This document shows, one piece after another, positions 16,022 through 24,308 of a stretch of 44,993 nt of DNA. Position numbers and translations under genes: made by a program. The DNA lies in NCBI GenBank assembly GCA_016872605.1, contig VGZI01000026.1, positions 1 through 44,993 on the forward strand. Reading direction: 5' to 3'. The stretch is from Planctomycetota bacterium. Its GTDB lineage: Bacteria > Planctomycetota > Planctomycetia > Gemmatales > Gemmataceae. Positions within the stretch are counted from its first letter, which is position 1. Each line of letters begins with the position of its first letter. The notes below the pieces were generated by a model. The model was not told the DNA's origin, did not search any database, and saw nothing but the letters and a program-made list of their open reading frames with translations.

Positions 16022-17854
16022 GTGCGGAACTTCTTCGCTGCGATCCTTGTTGCCTTGGTTGCCGAACAGGCGTTGGCTCAGGATATTCGAGCCGAATCGA
16101 TCGACGCCATCGTCCCTGAGCCGATCCGCTGTGTTCGCGTCGACGCGATGGGTCGCGTGTTCGTCGGCGGGCGCGAGTCGCTTTTCGCCTACGAGCCGAG
16201 TGAAAACGGTTATCACGCTCGCAAACTTCTGTATCGCTTTCCGCCGAAATCCGACATCAATGACATCGAAATTCGCGGCAACGATCTTTACGTTCTGACG
16301 CGCAGTGCGCTCTATGTCCTTGCCGATGGCGGCCGCCGGCGCGACCGGCTGCAGCCGAAAAAGCTGCTCTGGGGCGTGCCGCGCGGCGACGAGCGCCAGG
16401 GATTTCGCGCGCTCGCCTGGGGACCGCAGGGCGAGTTGTATCTCGCGGTCGGCTGCGAGCGGATGCAGTATTGGACGTTCTTCAGTGAAGCCGACGGAAG
16501 CAAGACGTCGCATCGCGGGATCGGCGCAGTGTATCGCTGCAAGCCCGACGGCACCGGCTTGGTTCTGGTTGCCGGGGGTTTCCGCGACATCGACGGACTG
16601 GCGTTTGATCGCCACTGGAACCTGGTAGTTGCCGAGAGGACCAACGACACGGCGCGTCTGTGGCACGTTGTTCCGCATGGTCGTCATGAGTCAATGCCGG
16701 AATCGGCAGCGCTGTGGCCGATACTCGAACGCAAAGAGCTGCGCATCGCTGCGTTGGCATACTTCGATGATGATGCGCTTCCGCCCAAATACCGCGGCTA
16801 TCTCCTCGCCGCGATCGGCGACGACATTGTGCAGCTTGCCATCGAGGCAAAAGGAGCAAGCCTTCAAGCCACGATGTTCGGTTTTGCCAAGGGAACGAAG
16901 CCCAATGCCTTCGCCGTCGGACGTGGCGGACGCATCTTCGCGATCATGAATCATGCCGAACTGGTAATGATCACATCCAAGGACGACGTGGCCAAGCTTC
17001 CCTTCGAACCGTACGAGCCGAGCGAGGCGACGCCGGAAAAATTATGGAGAGAATTGGGCGACTCGTCCTGGCAGCGGCGCTACCGCGCGCACATCGAACT
17101 GACCCGGCGCGGCGGCGATTTGCTGCCTCAGGCCAACAAGAAGCTGCTGCCGATCAAGGGCGACGATCCGGCGTTACATCATCTCATCTGGCTGGCGGCG
17201 CTGAGCAGGAAAGGGAGCATTCACCTGTTGTCGCTCGCTGATAACGTCAAACCCAAGGTCCGGGAGCAGACGATTCGAGCTGTGGGTGCATTTGCGGAAC
17301 AGGTGCGCGACCCGACGCTGCTCACGAACTCCTTCGTCGATGAAAACTTAGCCGTGCAGCATGCAGCGTTGTCGGCCTATTTTGGTTCGGCGCTGGAGTG
17401 GAACTCCGCGATCCAAACCGTCATGGAGCGCGGTGCAGCCGTTAGCGACGATCGTCTTCTTCGCCAGACGGCTGCTCACGTATTTGCCCGGCGACTAACG
17501 CGCAAGCAACTCGAAGCGATGTGCAATCGATTGAACGCAGAGCTGCGTTTGACCGGCGTCATTGCTGTCGGCATTCGCATGACGACGCCCGATGCGAAAC
17601 GCCTCGGCGATCATCTTTCCTTGCGTAAGTTCGGCGACGAATCCGCGTATGTGATTGAATACGACGACGGAAAAGTCGATCTTCGCGAGCAGGGGCGCGT
17701 TGGGCTATTCACGTTGGCGGAACACTGGAAAGCCGACAAGCATACCGAAGACCAGAATCTCCTTTTCAAGCTCCTGCGCAAGATGCAGGACGACAGCGAT
17801 GCGCGCGTGCGAGAAGCGGCGCGGATGTTCGTAACGATGCTCGAAGGGAGATGA
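16022..17854 (+). CDS. PVC-type beta-propeller/HEAT-repeat protein without cytochrome domain
   Basis: This 610-residue exported protein has a signal peptide (RNFFAAILVALVAEQALAQ). A beta-propeller follows (about 30-330), with blades such as FRALAWGPQGELYLAVG and DIDGLAFDRHWNLVVAER, then HEAT-like helical repeats (about 345-605). The propeller matches the glucose/sorbosone-dehydrogenase-like domain of PVC-type heme-binding proteins. Those normally end in a CxxCH cytochrome c domain, and no CxxCH is present here. Either this is a cytochrome-less member or the heme domain was lost. GTG 16022 has GGAG seven bases upstream; GTG 15998 is an alternative. It probably acts outside the cytoplasm. It lies close behind the serine hydrolase gene, so they may form one transcript. 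Confidence 0.76.
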   Translation: MRNFFAAILVALVAEQALAQDIRAESIDAIVPEPIRCVRVDAMGRVFVGGRESLFAYEPSENGYHARKLLYRFPPKSDINDIEIRGNDLYVLTRSALYVLADGGRRRDRLQPKKLLWGVPRGDERQGFRALAWGPQGELYLAVGCERMQYWTFFSEADGSKTSHRGIGAVYRCKPDGTGLVLVAGGFRDIDGLAFDRHWNLVVAERTNDTARLWHVVPHGRHESMPESAALWPILERKELRIAALAYFDDDALPPKYRGYLLAAIGDDIVQLAIEAKGASLQATMFGFAKGTKPNAFAVGRGGRIFAIMNHAELVMITSKDDVAKLPFEPYEPSEATPEKLWRELGDSSWQRRYRAHIELTRRGGDLLPQANKKLLPIKGDDPALHHLIWLAALSRKGSIHLLSLADNVKPKVREQTIRAVGAFAEQVRDPTLLTNSFVDENLAVQHAALSAYFGSALEWNSAIQTVMERGAAVSDDRLLRQTAAHVFARRLTRKQLEAMCNRLNAELRLTGVIAVGIRMTTPDAKRLGDHLSLRKFGDESAYVIEYDDGKVDLREQGRVGLFTLAEHWKADKHTEDQNLLFKLLRKMQDDSDARVREAARMFVTMLEGR

Positions 17855-17899
17855 TCGGGTGACGTCAGGCCGTCGGCCATCCGTGGACTCTGCCGGCGA

Positions 17900-18484
17900 T
17901 CAGGCCAACTCGACTTCGGCGGGGTGAAGCACGAACGCGTCGTGGCCTTCGGGCGGTTGGTTGACTTTGATCTTGGTGACGCGCCAGCCGTGATGAATCA
18001 GTGTGCCGGTGAAGGGCGGCGAACCGGTAACATTCCCAGTCAAGCGCACGGCCGACGGGTCGAAGCCCGCCGGGACGGTGACGGGCGTCTGTTCTTCTCC
18101 CTTGAGCACCGGCTCCATTTCGAGATGTTCCTTCAGCACCTTCTGGCAATCTTTGTGAATCTTGCGCACGCCCGCGCCGAGGGATTGATCGTCGTAGCCA
18201 TCGATGTTCTCCAGAAGGAAATCGACGAGCCGGCCTTCGCGTTCCATCAAGGTCAACAGAAGGATCGGATCGGGCCACGGCTTGGGCGGCGGGGGGGGCG
18301 GTGGGTTCAGCACGAGATTCACCGCCTCTTGAAACTTCGCGTCGTTCAGGAAGCGCTCGGCGATCTCGTCGGCCCGGCGCTGCCGGGCGAAGTCGCCGCC
18401 TACCTGGATGTAGCGCATCACAATGTACAACACGATCATCGCCGCGGCCGTTCCGCCGATGGCATAGCCGATTTCAGGTTGCAT
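17900..18484 (-). CDS. DUF2760 domain protein, membrane-anchored
   Basis: This 194-residue protein has an N-terminal membrane helix (IGYAIGGTAAAMIVLYIVMR), a run of seven prolines near residue 62 and a C-terminal region ending in the DUF2760 pattern: VPAGFDPSAVRLTGNV, PPFTGTLIHHGWRV and FVLHPAEVELA. DUF2760 proteins are uncharacterised; I recall them beside Hsp70-type genes in proteobacteria, but that is from memory. The middle region (ILLLTLMEREGRLVDFLLEN) is the helical signature of the same family. ATG 18484 has GAGAGGA upstream; the frame is open far further upstream, but that extension is antisense noise. An eight-G run at 18291-18298 encodes the prolines and is a possible slippage site. 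Confidence 0.82.
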   Translation of the reverse strand: MQPEIGYAIGGTAAAMIVLYIVMRYIQVGGDFARQRRADEIAERFLNDAKFQEAVNLVLNPPPPPPPKPWPDPILLLTLMEREGRLVDFLLENIDGYDDQSLGAGVRKIHKDCQKVLKEHLEMEPVLKGEEQTPVTVPAGFDPSAVRLTGNVTGSPPFTGTLIHHGWRVTKIKVNQPPEGHDAFVLHPAEVELA

Positions 18485-18580
18485 GAGGATTCCTCTCCGT
18501 TGAAAAGATTCGGGAATTATATGGAGCATTGAAGGTGTTTCGATTAGGTTGATACTCTGCCGCCAGAGACGGAACCTTGC

Positions 18581-19960
18581 ATGACCGACGCCAATCCGAC
18601 CAACGTTCGCTACAGCGTGCTTGCCTGGGCGTGCAGTCTCTCGATGCTGACCTATATCGATCGTGTTTGCATCAAGAACGTCGGCGGCGACATGCAAACC
18701 GACCTCGGCATCGACAAGACCGATTTTGGCTGGGTGTTCTCCTCGTTCGGGTTGGCCTACGCTCTCTTCGAAGTGCCGAGCGGCTGGCTGGGCGACCGCT
18801 TCGGACCGCGCCAGGTGTTGTGCCGGATTGTCTTGTGGTGGTCCTTCTTCACCGCCTTGACGGGTTGCATCTGGAAGTTCAGCTACGATCTGGGCTACAC
18901 GATTCCGATGCCCTACCCGCTTTCGGAATGGTTCAACTCGATTCCGTTGATTGTCAATAGCCTTTTGCTCTTGGTTACCGTTCGATTTCTGTTCGGCGCC
19001 GGCGAGGCTGGGGCGTATCCAAACGCCGCGCGAGCGCTGCGCAACTGGTTCCCCTACGAACGGCGAGGCCTGGCCCAGGGGCTTCTTTGGACTTTTGGGC
19101 GATGGGGCGGCGCCATCGCGCCGCCGCTCATCGTCCTCGCGGCCTGGCCCTGGGGCTGGCGCGGCGCATTTATCATCTTCGGCATCGCCGGGGCTTTGTG
19201 GGTCATCTTTTTCAACATGTACTTTCACAACACGCCGGCAGAACATCCGGACGTCAATGCAGCCGAGCTGGGTTACATTCAAGAAAAAGGGGACGAAGAG
19301 GAACGGCTGCCCATGTCGTGGCGAACGGCCTTCGCTTCGCCGACGTTGTGGTTCTTGTGCGGCATGTATTTTTTCAGCAACGCCGGCTGGTGTTTTTTCA
19401 TCACCTGGGACGTGGAGTACTACGACAAGATTCTGCACCTCGGACCCACCGCGTTATTGATCGCCTCGGGCTCGCCGCTTTTCTTCGGCGGCATCGCTTG
19501 CCTGGCCGGCGGATTCGTGACCGATCGCCAAGTGCAGGTGTGGGGGCCGCGCTGGGGCCGAACGTTTCAGGGCTTTGTCGCTTACTTTCTGGGCGGGGCG
19601 TTTTTCGTGCTGGCGCTCTGGGTGGATGTGCCGTTCCTGGCGGTGGCGTGCCTCTGCGCCGCTTCGTTTTGCAAGGACTTCGCGATGGCCGTCAGCTGGT
19701 CGACCTGCATCGACATTGGGCATCGTTACTCCGGCACGATCGCCGGGTTCATGAATGGCGTCGGCAACATGGGGACGTTTGTCGCGCCGCCCATCGTCGC
19801 TCATCTCGCCAAGAGCGGCCAATGGGACCTCGCGCTGGTTTTTTCCGCCAGCATGTTCTTCGCGGCATGCGTCTGCTGGCTTTTCATCAACCCGCGTCAC
19901 GTGATCGTCTACGCCCCGGAGGAATACGAAAAGCTTCGGGCCCAAGGCGTGTTGGAGTGA
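18581..19960 (+). CDS. MFS transporter, anion:cation symporter (ACS) type
   Basis: This 459-residue inner-membrane protein has about twelve hydrophobic helices and the MFS motif GWLGDRFGPRQ between helices 2 and 3. The first helix ends in TYIDRVCIKN and a later stretch reads GAGEAGAYPNAARALRNWFP. Both are typical of the anion:cation symporter group (hexuronate, galactarate, phthalate and similar organic anions). The substrate cannot be inferred because no sugar-acid catabolic gene lies nearby. The ATG lies about 30 bases into the gap after the divergent DUF2760 gene. It is convergent with the glycosylasparaginase gene, with a repeat between them. Confidence 0.88.
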   Translation: MTDANPTNVRYSVLAWACSLSMLTYIDRVCIKNVGGDMQTDLGIDKTDFGWVFSSFGLAYALFEVPSGWLGDRFGPRQVLCRIVLWWSFFTALTGCIWKFSYDLGYTIPMPYPLSEWFNSIPLIVNSLLLLVTVRFLFGAGEAGAYPNAARALRNWFPYERRGLAQGLLWTFGRWGGAIAPPLIVLAAWPWGWRGAFIIFGIAGALWVIFFNMYFHNTPAEHPDVNAAELGYIQEKGDEEERLPMSWRTAFASPTLWFLCGMYFFSNAGWCFFITWDVEYYDKILHLGPTALLIASGSPLFFGGIACLAGGFVTDRQVQVWGPRWGRTFQGFVAYFLGGAFFVLALWVDVPFLAVACLCAASFCKDFAMAVSWSTCIDIGHRYSGTIAGFMNGVGNMGTFVAPPIVAHLAKSGQWDLALVFSASMFFAACVCWLFINPRHVIVYAPEEYEKLRAQGVLE

Positions 19961-19964
19961 AGTG

Positions 19965-20074
19965 ATCCACGAAGAACACCAAGGACACGAAGGGGAAAAA
20001 TACGGCGTGGGACCTCGAGCGCCGGCCGACTGAAGTTCACTCAACCCCTAGCGCCCTTGGTGTCCTTCGTGGAT
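19965..20074. repeat. Inverted repeat of the ATCCACGAAGGACACCAAGG type
   Basis: ATCCACGAAGAACACCAAGG (19965-19984) matches the reverse complement of 20055-20074 at 19 of 20 positions. The right arm lies inside the 3' end of the glycosylasparaginase gene and encodes its last residues. It lies between two convergent genes. Confidence 0.8.
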
Positions 20075-20932
20075 TTCAATCGCTTGCCGCACTTCGATGG
20101 TAGAACTTTTGCCCAAGGCGTAATGGAAGTTGGTCCCGGCCGTGCAGGCGGCGCCGTGATTGCCATGCGGATCGAGGGCGATGAAGGCGACGTGAGCCGG
20201 TTTGACATTTCGGCGCTGAGCGACGTCGATGACCCGGCGTGTGACGAGTTCACACGCCTCCTGCGGCGATTTTCCGGCCCGCATAGCCTCGACCATGATC
20301 AGGCTGGCGCCGATGCGTAGAATCTCTTCGCCGACGCCGGTGCCTCCCGCGGCGCCGGCCGAGTTGTCGACGTAGAGCCCGGCGCTGATGATGGGCGAGT
20401 CGCCGACGCGGCCCGGTAGTTTGTGCGACAGTCCGCTCGTCGTGCACACGCCGCCCAGCGAGCCCGCTCTGTCGAGCGTCAGCGCCGTAACCGTGTCGTG
20501 CGTCAGATGATCAGCCTGCTTCTGCGATAGTCGCTTTTCCCAGGCAGCCACGCTCTCGGGTGTATGCAGACACTCGAGCGGAAAACCTTGCTGCACTGCA
20601 AACAGCTTCGCCCCTTCGCCGACGAGCAACAGGTGCGGCGTCGTTTCCATGACGCGCCGAGCCAGCGCGGCCACATGGCGGATGTTCTCCACGCCCGCAA
20701 CCGCCCCGCAGTTCAGCGTTCGCCCATCCATCACGCAAGCATCGAGCGACACGGCGCCGACGCTGTTCGCCAGACCTCCGAATCCGACCGAGCTGACCGA
20801 CGGATCATCCTCGACCGCTTGAGCGCCGGCGAGGGCTGCGTCGAGGGCAGATTGGCCCTGCACCAATAGCGGCAGGGCGGCCCTCGCTGCGATTTCGCCG
20901 AATTTCCATGTCGCGATCACCACGGGTTGCAT
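20048..20932 (-). CDS. N(4)-(beta-N-acetylglucosaminyl)-L-asparaginase family (Ntn hydrolase)
   Basis: This 294-residue protein belongs to the glycosylasparaginase/isoaspartyl peptidase group. It has SVGFGGLANSVGAVSLDACV near the N-terminus and the autocleavage site THDTVTALTLDRAGSLGGVC, where the threonine after HD becomes the catalytic N-terminus. Downstream substrate-site residues are seen in TTSGLSHKLPGRVGDSPI and GAAGGTGVGEEILR. The enzyme cleaves the bond between asparagine and N-acetylglucosamine, or related beta-aspartyl bonds. There is no signal peptide, so it should be cytoplasmic. ATG 20932 has GAGG eight bases upstream; the frame is open further upstream without family similarity. 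The last residues (IHEGHQGR) are encoded by a dispersed intergenic repeat, so the native C-terminus has been replaced or extended. Confidence 0.86.
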   Translation of the reverse strand: MQPVVIATWKFGEIAARAALPLLVQGQSALDAALAGAQAVEDDPSVSSVGFGGLANSVGAVSLDACVMDGRTLNCGAVAGVENIRHVAALARRVMETTPHLLLVGEGAKLFAVQQGFPLECLHTPESVAAWEKRLSQKQADHLTHDTVTALTLDRAGSLGGVCTTSGLSHKLPGRVGDSPIISAGLYVDNSAGAAGGTGVGEEILRIGASLIMVEAMRAGKSPQEACELVTRRVIDVAQRRNVKPAHVAFIALDPHGNHGAACTAGTNFHYALGKSSTIEVRQAIEIHEGHQGR

Positions 20933-21164
20933 TGTTAATCCTCGTTGATTTTCGCCTCGTTCTTCGGCTCTATTGTTGTGATCGATACGTGCGTCGGCAA
21001 AGGGAGATGGGTGCGGCTTGCCGCTTGCGACTTCGCGCTCACCGGGCGCCCTGCATGCGCGAAGCCGTACGCGGAGATTGCGCCGCAGCCTTGTCACCCC
21101 GCCCGATGCTCTTATACTGAGACAGCGCGTGACTCTCGAACGATACCCCGTATTGGATTCTCGA

Positions 21165-22475
21165 ATGCCTTCGCAGGATGTTCGCTCCGGCTCCACGTGC
21201 GTCGTCGGCCTGCAATGGGGCGACGAAGCCAAGGGCAAGATCGTCGATCTCCTCACCAGCGATCATCATTACGTCGTTCGCTACAACGGCGGCGCCAACG
21301 CCGGGCACACCATCGTCAAGGACGGCAAAACGTTTAAGCTCTCCCTGCTCCCGACCGGCATCCTCAGCCCACACATTTGCGCCGTCATTGGCAACGGCCT
21401 CGTCGTCAATCCGGTGCGCTTTCTCGAAGAAGTCAAGAACCTGCGCGACGCAGGCATCTCCGTGGGCTCCAACCTCGTCCTCAGCGATCACGCCCATCTC
21501 ATCTTCCCGTATCACATGGAAGAGGAACGCCTGTTCGAGCAAGGTTCCAGCCAGGCGATCGGCACCACCGGACGAGGCATCGGGCCGTGCTATGAGGATA
21601 AAGTCTCGCGCTCCAATGGCATCCGCGTCGGCGATCTGCTGTATCCGGACCACCTGCGTCAACGCTTGCAAGCCGTCGTGGCCCGTAAAAACCTTCTCCT
21701 GCATGGTCTGGCATCCGATGCAAAGCAATTCGATGCCGACGCCCTGTGTGGTGATTACCTCGGCTACGCGGACCAGATGAAGCCGCACATTCAGGACACC
21801 GTTCGGCTCTTGAACAACGCGATCAAGCAAGGCAAACGCCTGCTCTTCGAGGGCGCCCAGGGCAGCTTGCTCGACGTCGACCACGGGACCTATCCGTACG
21901 TCACCAGTTCCAACAGCTCGGTCGCCGGCATCTGGAGCGGGTCCGGGGTTCCCGCGAAGCATCTCTCGCGCATCATCGGTGTCATCAAGGCCTATACCTC
22001 GCGCGTGGGCCGAGGACCGTTCCCCACCGAACTCGACGACGGCCCGACTGGCATTGGCGAGACCATCCGCAAGATCGGACGGGAGTACGGCACGGTCACT
22101 GGTCGGCCGAGGCGATGCGGCTGGCTTGATCTCGTTGCCGTCCGCTACTCCGCGACGCTGGGTGGTGTCGATGAAGTCACCATCATGCTGCTCGATGTGC
22201 TCAGCGCTCTGGACGAACTGAAGGTCTGCGTCGCCTACGAACTCGACGGCCAACGTATCGATGACTTCCCGGGGGACGCGTTTTTGCTCGAACGCTGCAA
22301 GCCGATCTACGAGACGCTGCCAGGCTGGAGGACGGACATCTCGGCGGTGCGGAAGCCGAGCGATCTGCCCGCGAATGCCCGGCGCTATGTTGATCGCGTG
22401 GCGGCGCTGTTACAATTACCGGTGAGCATCGTGTCGGTCGGCCCCGATCGGGCGCAGACGATTCTGATGAGATAA
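21165..22475 (+). CDS. purA: Adenylosuccinate synthetase
   Basis: This 436-residue enzyme makes adenylosuccinate from IMP, aspartate and GTP, the first committed step to AMP. The GTP loop reads QWGDEAKGKIVDLL (the common form has G in place of A). Other signatures are NGGANAGHTIV, GTTGRGIGPCYEDKVSR, LLFEGAQGSLLDVDHGTYPY and RKIGREYGTVTGRPRRCGWLD, in the expected order and at the usual length. ATG 21165 gives the standard N-terminus; no strong ribosome site is visible, and longer in-frame starts add arginine-rich residues not found in the family. It is the first gene of a plus-strand run continuing to pgpH. Confidence 0.95.
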   Translation: MPSQDVRSGSTCVVGLQWGDEAKGKIVDLLTSDHHYVVRYNGGANAGHTIVKDGKTFKLSLLPTGILSPHICAVIGNGLVVNPVRFLEEVKNLRDAGISVGSNLVLSDHAHLIFPYHMEEERLFEQGSSQAIGTTGRGIGPCYEDKVSRSNGIRVGDLLYPDHLRQRLQAVVARKNLLLHGLASDAKQFDADALCGDYLGYADQMKPHIQDTVRLLNNAIKQGKRLLFEGAQGSLLDVDHGTYPYVTSSNSSVAGIWSGSGVPAKHLSRIIGVIKAYTSRVGRGPFPTELDDGPTGIGETIRKIGREYGTVTGRPRRCGWLDLVAVRYSATLGGVDEVTIMLLDVLSALDELKVCVAYELDGQRIDDFPGDAFLLERCKPIYETLPGWRTDISAVRKPSDLPANARRYVDRVAALLQLPVSIVSVGPDRAQTILMR

Positions 22476-22484
22476 CGGGAAGCT

Positions 22485-22554
22485 CAAGGGTGAGTGCAGC
22501 GAACCCTTGGGACCGAGCGGTCCCTATCCCAAGGGTTCGCTGCGCTCACCCTTG
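22485..22554. repeat. 28-bp inverted repeat between purA and uppS
   Basis: The 28 bases at 22485-22512 pair with 22527-22554 with a single mismatch, across a 14-base loop. The arms contain CAAGGGTGAG and GCAGCGAACCCTTGGGA. There is no T run after it. It begins 10 bases after the purA stop and ends just before the likely uppS start. Confidence 0.88.
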
Positions 22555-22557
22555 GGC

Positions 22558-23328
22558 GTGGAATCCACATTGAGAGATCGCGAAACGTTAGCGCGTTTGC
22601 ACGCCGCCGGGCTTGATCCCGCCAAGTTGCCACGCCACGTCGCTATCATCATGGATGGCAACGGCCGCTGGGCCCAAGAACGCGGCAAAGAGCGCGTCGA
22701 GGGGCATTTCGAAGGCGTCAAGAGCGTTCGACGCACCATCGAAGAATGCTGCCGTCTCGGCATCGAGCAGCTTACCCTCTATTGCTTTAGCACCGAAAAC
22801 TGGAAGCGCCCGCCTGAGGAAGTCAATTTCCTCATGGCGCTCCTGAAGGAGTACCTCATCAAGGAACGCGCATTGATCATGAAGGAGAACATCCGGTTCA
22901 CGGTCATTGGGCGACGCGAGGAATTGCCGGCATTTGTGCTGACAGAAATGGACGAGAATATCCGTGTCAGCGCCGGCAACACCGGCCTGACGCTGTGCCT
23001 GGCGATCAACTACAGCGGACGAACGGAGATGGTCGATGCCGTGCGCGACTTGGCCGAGCGTGTGCGGCACGGATCGCTCGATCCCGACGTCATCGATGAG
23101 GACACGATATCGGGCGCCCTGTACACGGCGGGGATGCCGGACCCAGACCTGCTGATCCGCACGGCCGGCGAGATGCGCATCAGCAATTTCCTCCTTTGGC
23201 AAATCTCCTATGCCGAGCTGTGGGTGACGGAGAAATGCTGGCCCGATTTCGATGAGGAAACCCTGCGGCAAGCGCTGCGCGATTTCGCCAGGCGAGAACG
23301 GCGCTTTGGGGGATTGACCTCGGTTTAG
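22558..23328 (+). CDS. uppS: Undecaprenyl diphosphate synthase (cis-prenyltransferase)
   Basis: This protein of about 256 residues adds isopentenyl units to farnesyl diphosphate to make the C55 carrier used in peptidoglycan synthesis. Family motifs are HVAIIMDGNGRWAQERGK (the metal-binding Asp is about residue 33), LTLYCFSTENWKRP, LAINYSGRTEMVDA and LLIRTAGEMRISNFLLWQ. The start is uncertain. GTG 22558 and TTG 22570 both give a plausible N-terminus. Longer in-frame extensions would be encoded by the inverted repeat and are unlikely. Neither start has a clear ribosome site, so the hairpin may matter for translation. The stop codon TAG is itself part of the next repeat. The uppS-cdsA order is conserved in many bacteria. 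Confidence 0.92.
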   Translation: MESTLRDRETLARLHAAGLDPAKLPRHVAIIMDGNGRWAQERGKERVEGHFEGVKSVRRTIEECCRLGIEQLTLYCFSTENWKRPPEEVNFLMALLKEYLIKERALIMKENIRFTVIGRREELPAFVLTEMDENIRVSAGNTGLTLCLAINYSGRTEMVDAVRDLAERVRHGSLDPDVIDEDTISGALYTAGMPDPDLLIRTAGEMRISNFLLWQISYAELWVTEKCWPDFDEETLRQALRDFARRERRFGGLTSV

Positions 23329-23380
23329 CCGCGCGCCTTCAGCGAACGCAAGGATCGCGCTCGCGTCAGGCGAGCGGCTA
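23326..23380. repeat. Inverted repeat TAGCCGCGCGCC...GGCGAGCGGCTA between uppS and cdsA
   Basis: 23326-23337 pairs with 23369-23380 at 11 of 12 positions. The left arm includes the uppS stop codon. The spacer contains further GC-rich fold-back sequence. The right arm ends 14 bases before the cdsA start. Confidence 0.75.
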
Positions 23381-23394
23381 AACAGGGATGCACC

Positions 23395-24240
23395 ATGCTC
23401 ACGACGCGACTCTGGATGGGCGGTATTTTGATCGCACTCACCGTCGGCATGCTCGTCGGCGATCAGTATCTCCTTGTGCCATGGTTCCCGTTTCTTTTCG
23501 TGTTTCAACTCACCCTGATGTCGGCGGTGTGTTTCGAATTTATCGAAATCTTGGGTCCGAACCGCAGGCCTCAGCAAGCTCTCTCTTTTCTTGGCGTCGC
23601 GGTTTTCGTACTTGCCAACTGGCTCATACACTGCCCGCCTTTCCAGGCGCATTCTTGGTCGATCCTGATGGGAATCCAGGCTGGATTCCTCTTGTTGGCG
23701 TTTCTATATGAGATGGCCGGCTTTTTCGGTCCGGGGCGGTCGGTCGAGCGGATCGCGCTTACCTGGTTGATCGTGGGCTACCTTGGTTTCCTGCCTTCGT
23801 TTTTCGCCCAGATTCGCTGGCTCTCGCCCGATCACCAGGCTAACAGTGTGCGACTCGCCCTTGCGGTGTTCGTGCCGAAATGTTGTGATATCGGGGCCTA
23901 CGCCGTCGGCCGACTGATCGGCACGCACAAGATGACGCCGATCTTGAGCCCAAAGAAGACGTGGGAAGGCGCCGCTGGCGGACTGCTCGCAGCGGTTCTG
24001 GCCGCCAACTTGATCGATACCCTCGGTCCGGTTTCAGTGCTGCACGGCTGGCATATTTGGTTCGGCCTGACCGTCGGCTTGGCAGGGATGCTCGGCGACT
24101 TGGCCGAATCGATGATTAAGCGCGACTGCCAGACCAAAGACGCGTCGGCAGCGATGCCCGGTTACGGCGGCGTTCTCGATGTGGTCGATGCGATCATCTT
24201 CGCGGCGCCGGTGTGTTTCTTGTGGTTTCTCCTCGTTTAG
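23395..24240 (+). CDS. cdsA: Phosphatidate cytidylyltransferase
   Basis: This 281-residue inner-membrane enzyme makes CDP-diacylglycerol from phosphatidate and CTP. About eight hydrophobic helices are visible. The C-terminal CDP-alcohol signature is present as GDLAESMIKRDCQTKDA, then PGYGGVLDVVDAI. The usual form is PGHGGxLDRxDS, so the histidine is tyrosine and the arginine valine; the metal-binding aspartates remain. The earlier PILSPKKTWEGAAGG block is intact. ATG 23395 has AGGG upstream. It lies 66 bp after uppS and 68 bp before phoH on the same strand. Confidence 0.92.
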   Translation: MLTTRLWMGGILIALTVGMLVGDQYLLVPWFPFLFVFQLTLMSAVCFEFIEILGPNRRPQQALSFLGVAVFVLANWLIHCPPFQAHSWSILMGIQAGFLLLAFLYEMAGFFGPGRSVERIALTWLIVGYLGFLPSFFAQIRWLSPDHQANSVRLALAVFVPKCCDIGAYAVGRLIGTHKMTPILSPKKTWEGAAGGLLAAVLAANLIDTLGPVSVLHGWHIWFGLTVGLAGMLGDLAESMIKRDCQTKDASAAMPGYGGVLDVVDAIIFAAPVCFLWFLLV

Positions 24241-24280
24241 CGCTCGCAGGATGCCGCCAATCGCGGCATGCTGCGGGCGC
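24240..24280. repeat. 18-bp stem-loop between cdsA and phoH
   Basis: GCGCTCGCAGGATGCCGC (24240-24257) pairs with 24263-24280 at 16 of 18 positions over a 5-base loop (CAATC). It starts on the last base of the cdsA stop codon. No T run follows. Confidence 0.75.
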
Positions 24281-24308
24281 CAAACAAAGAAGGAACGAAT
24301 CGAATTCA

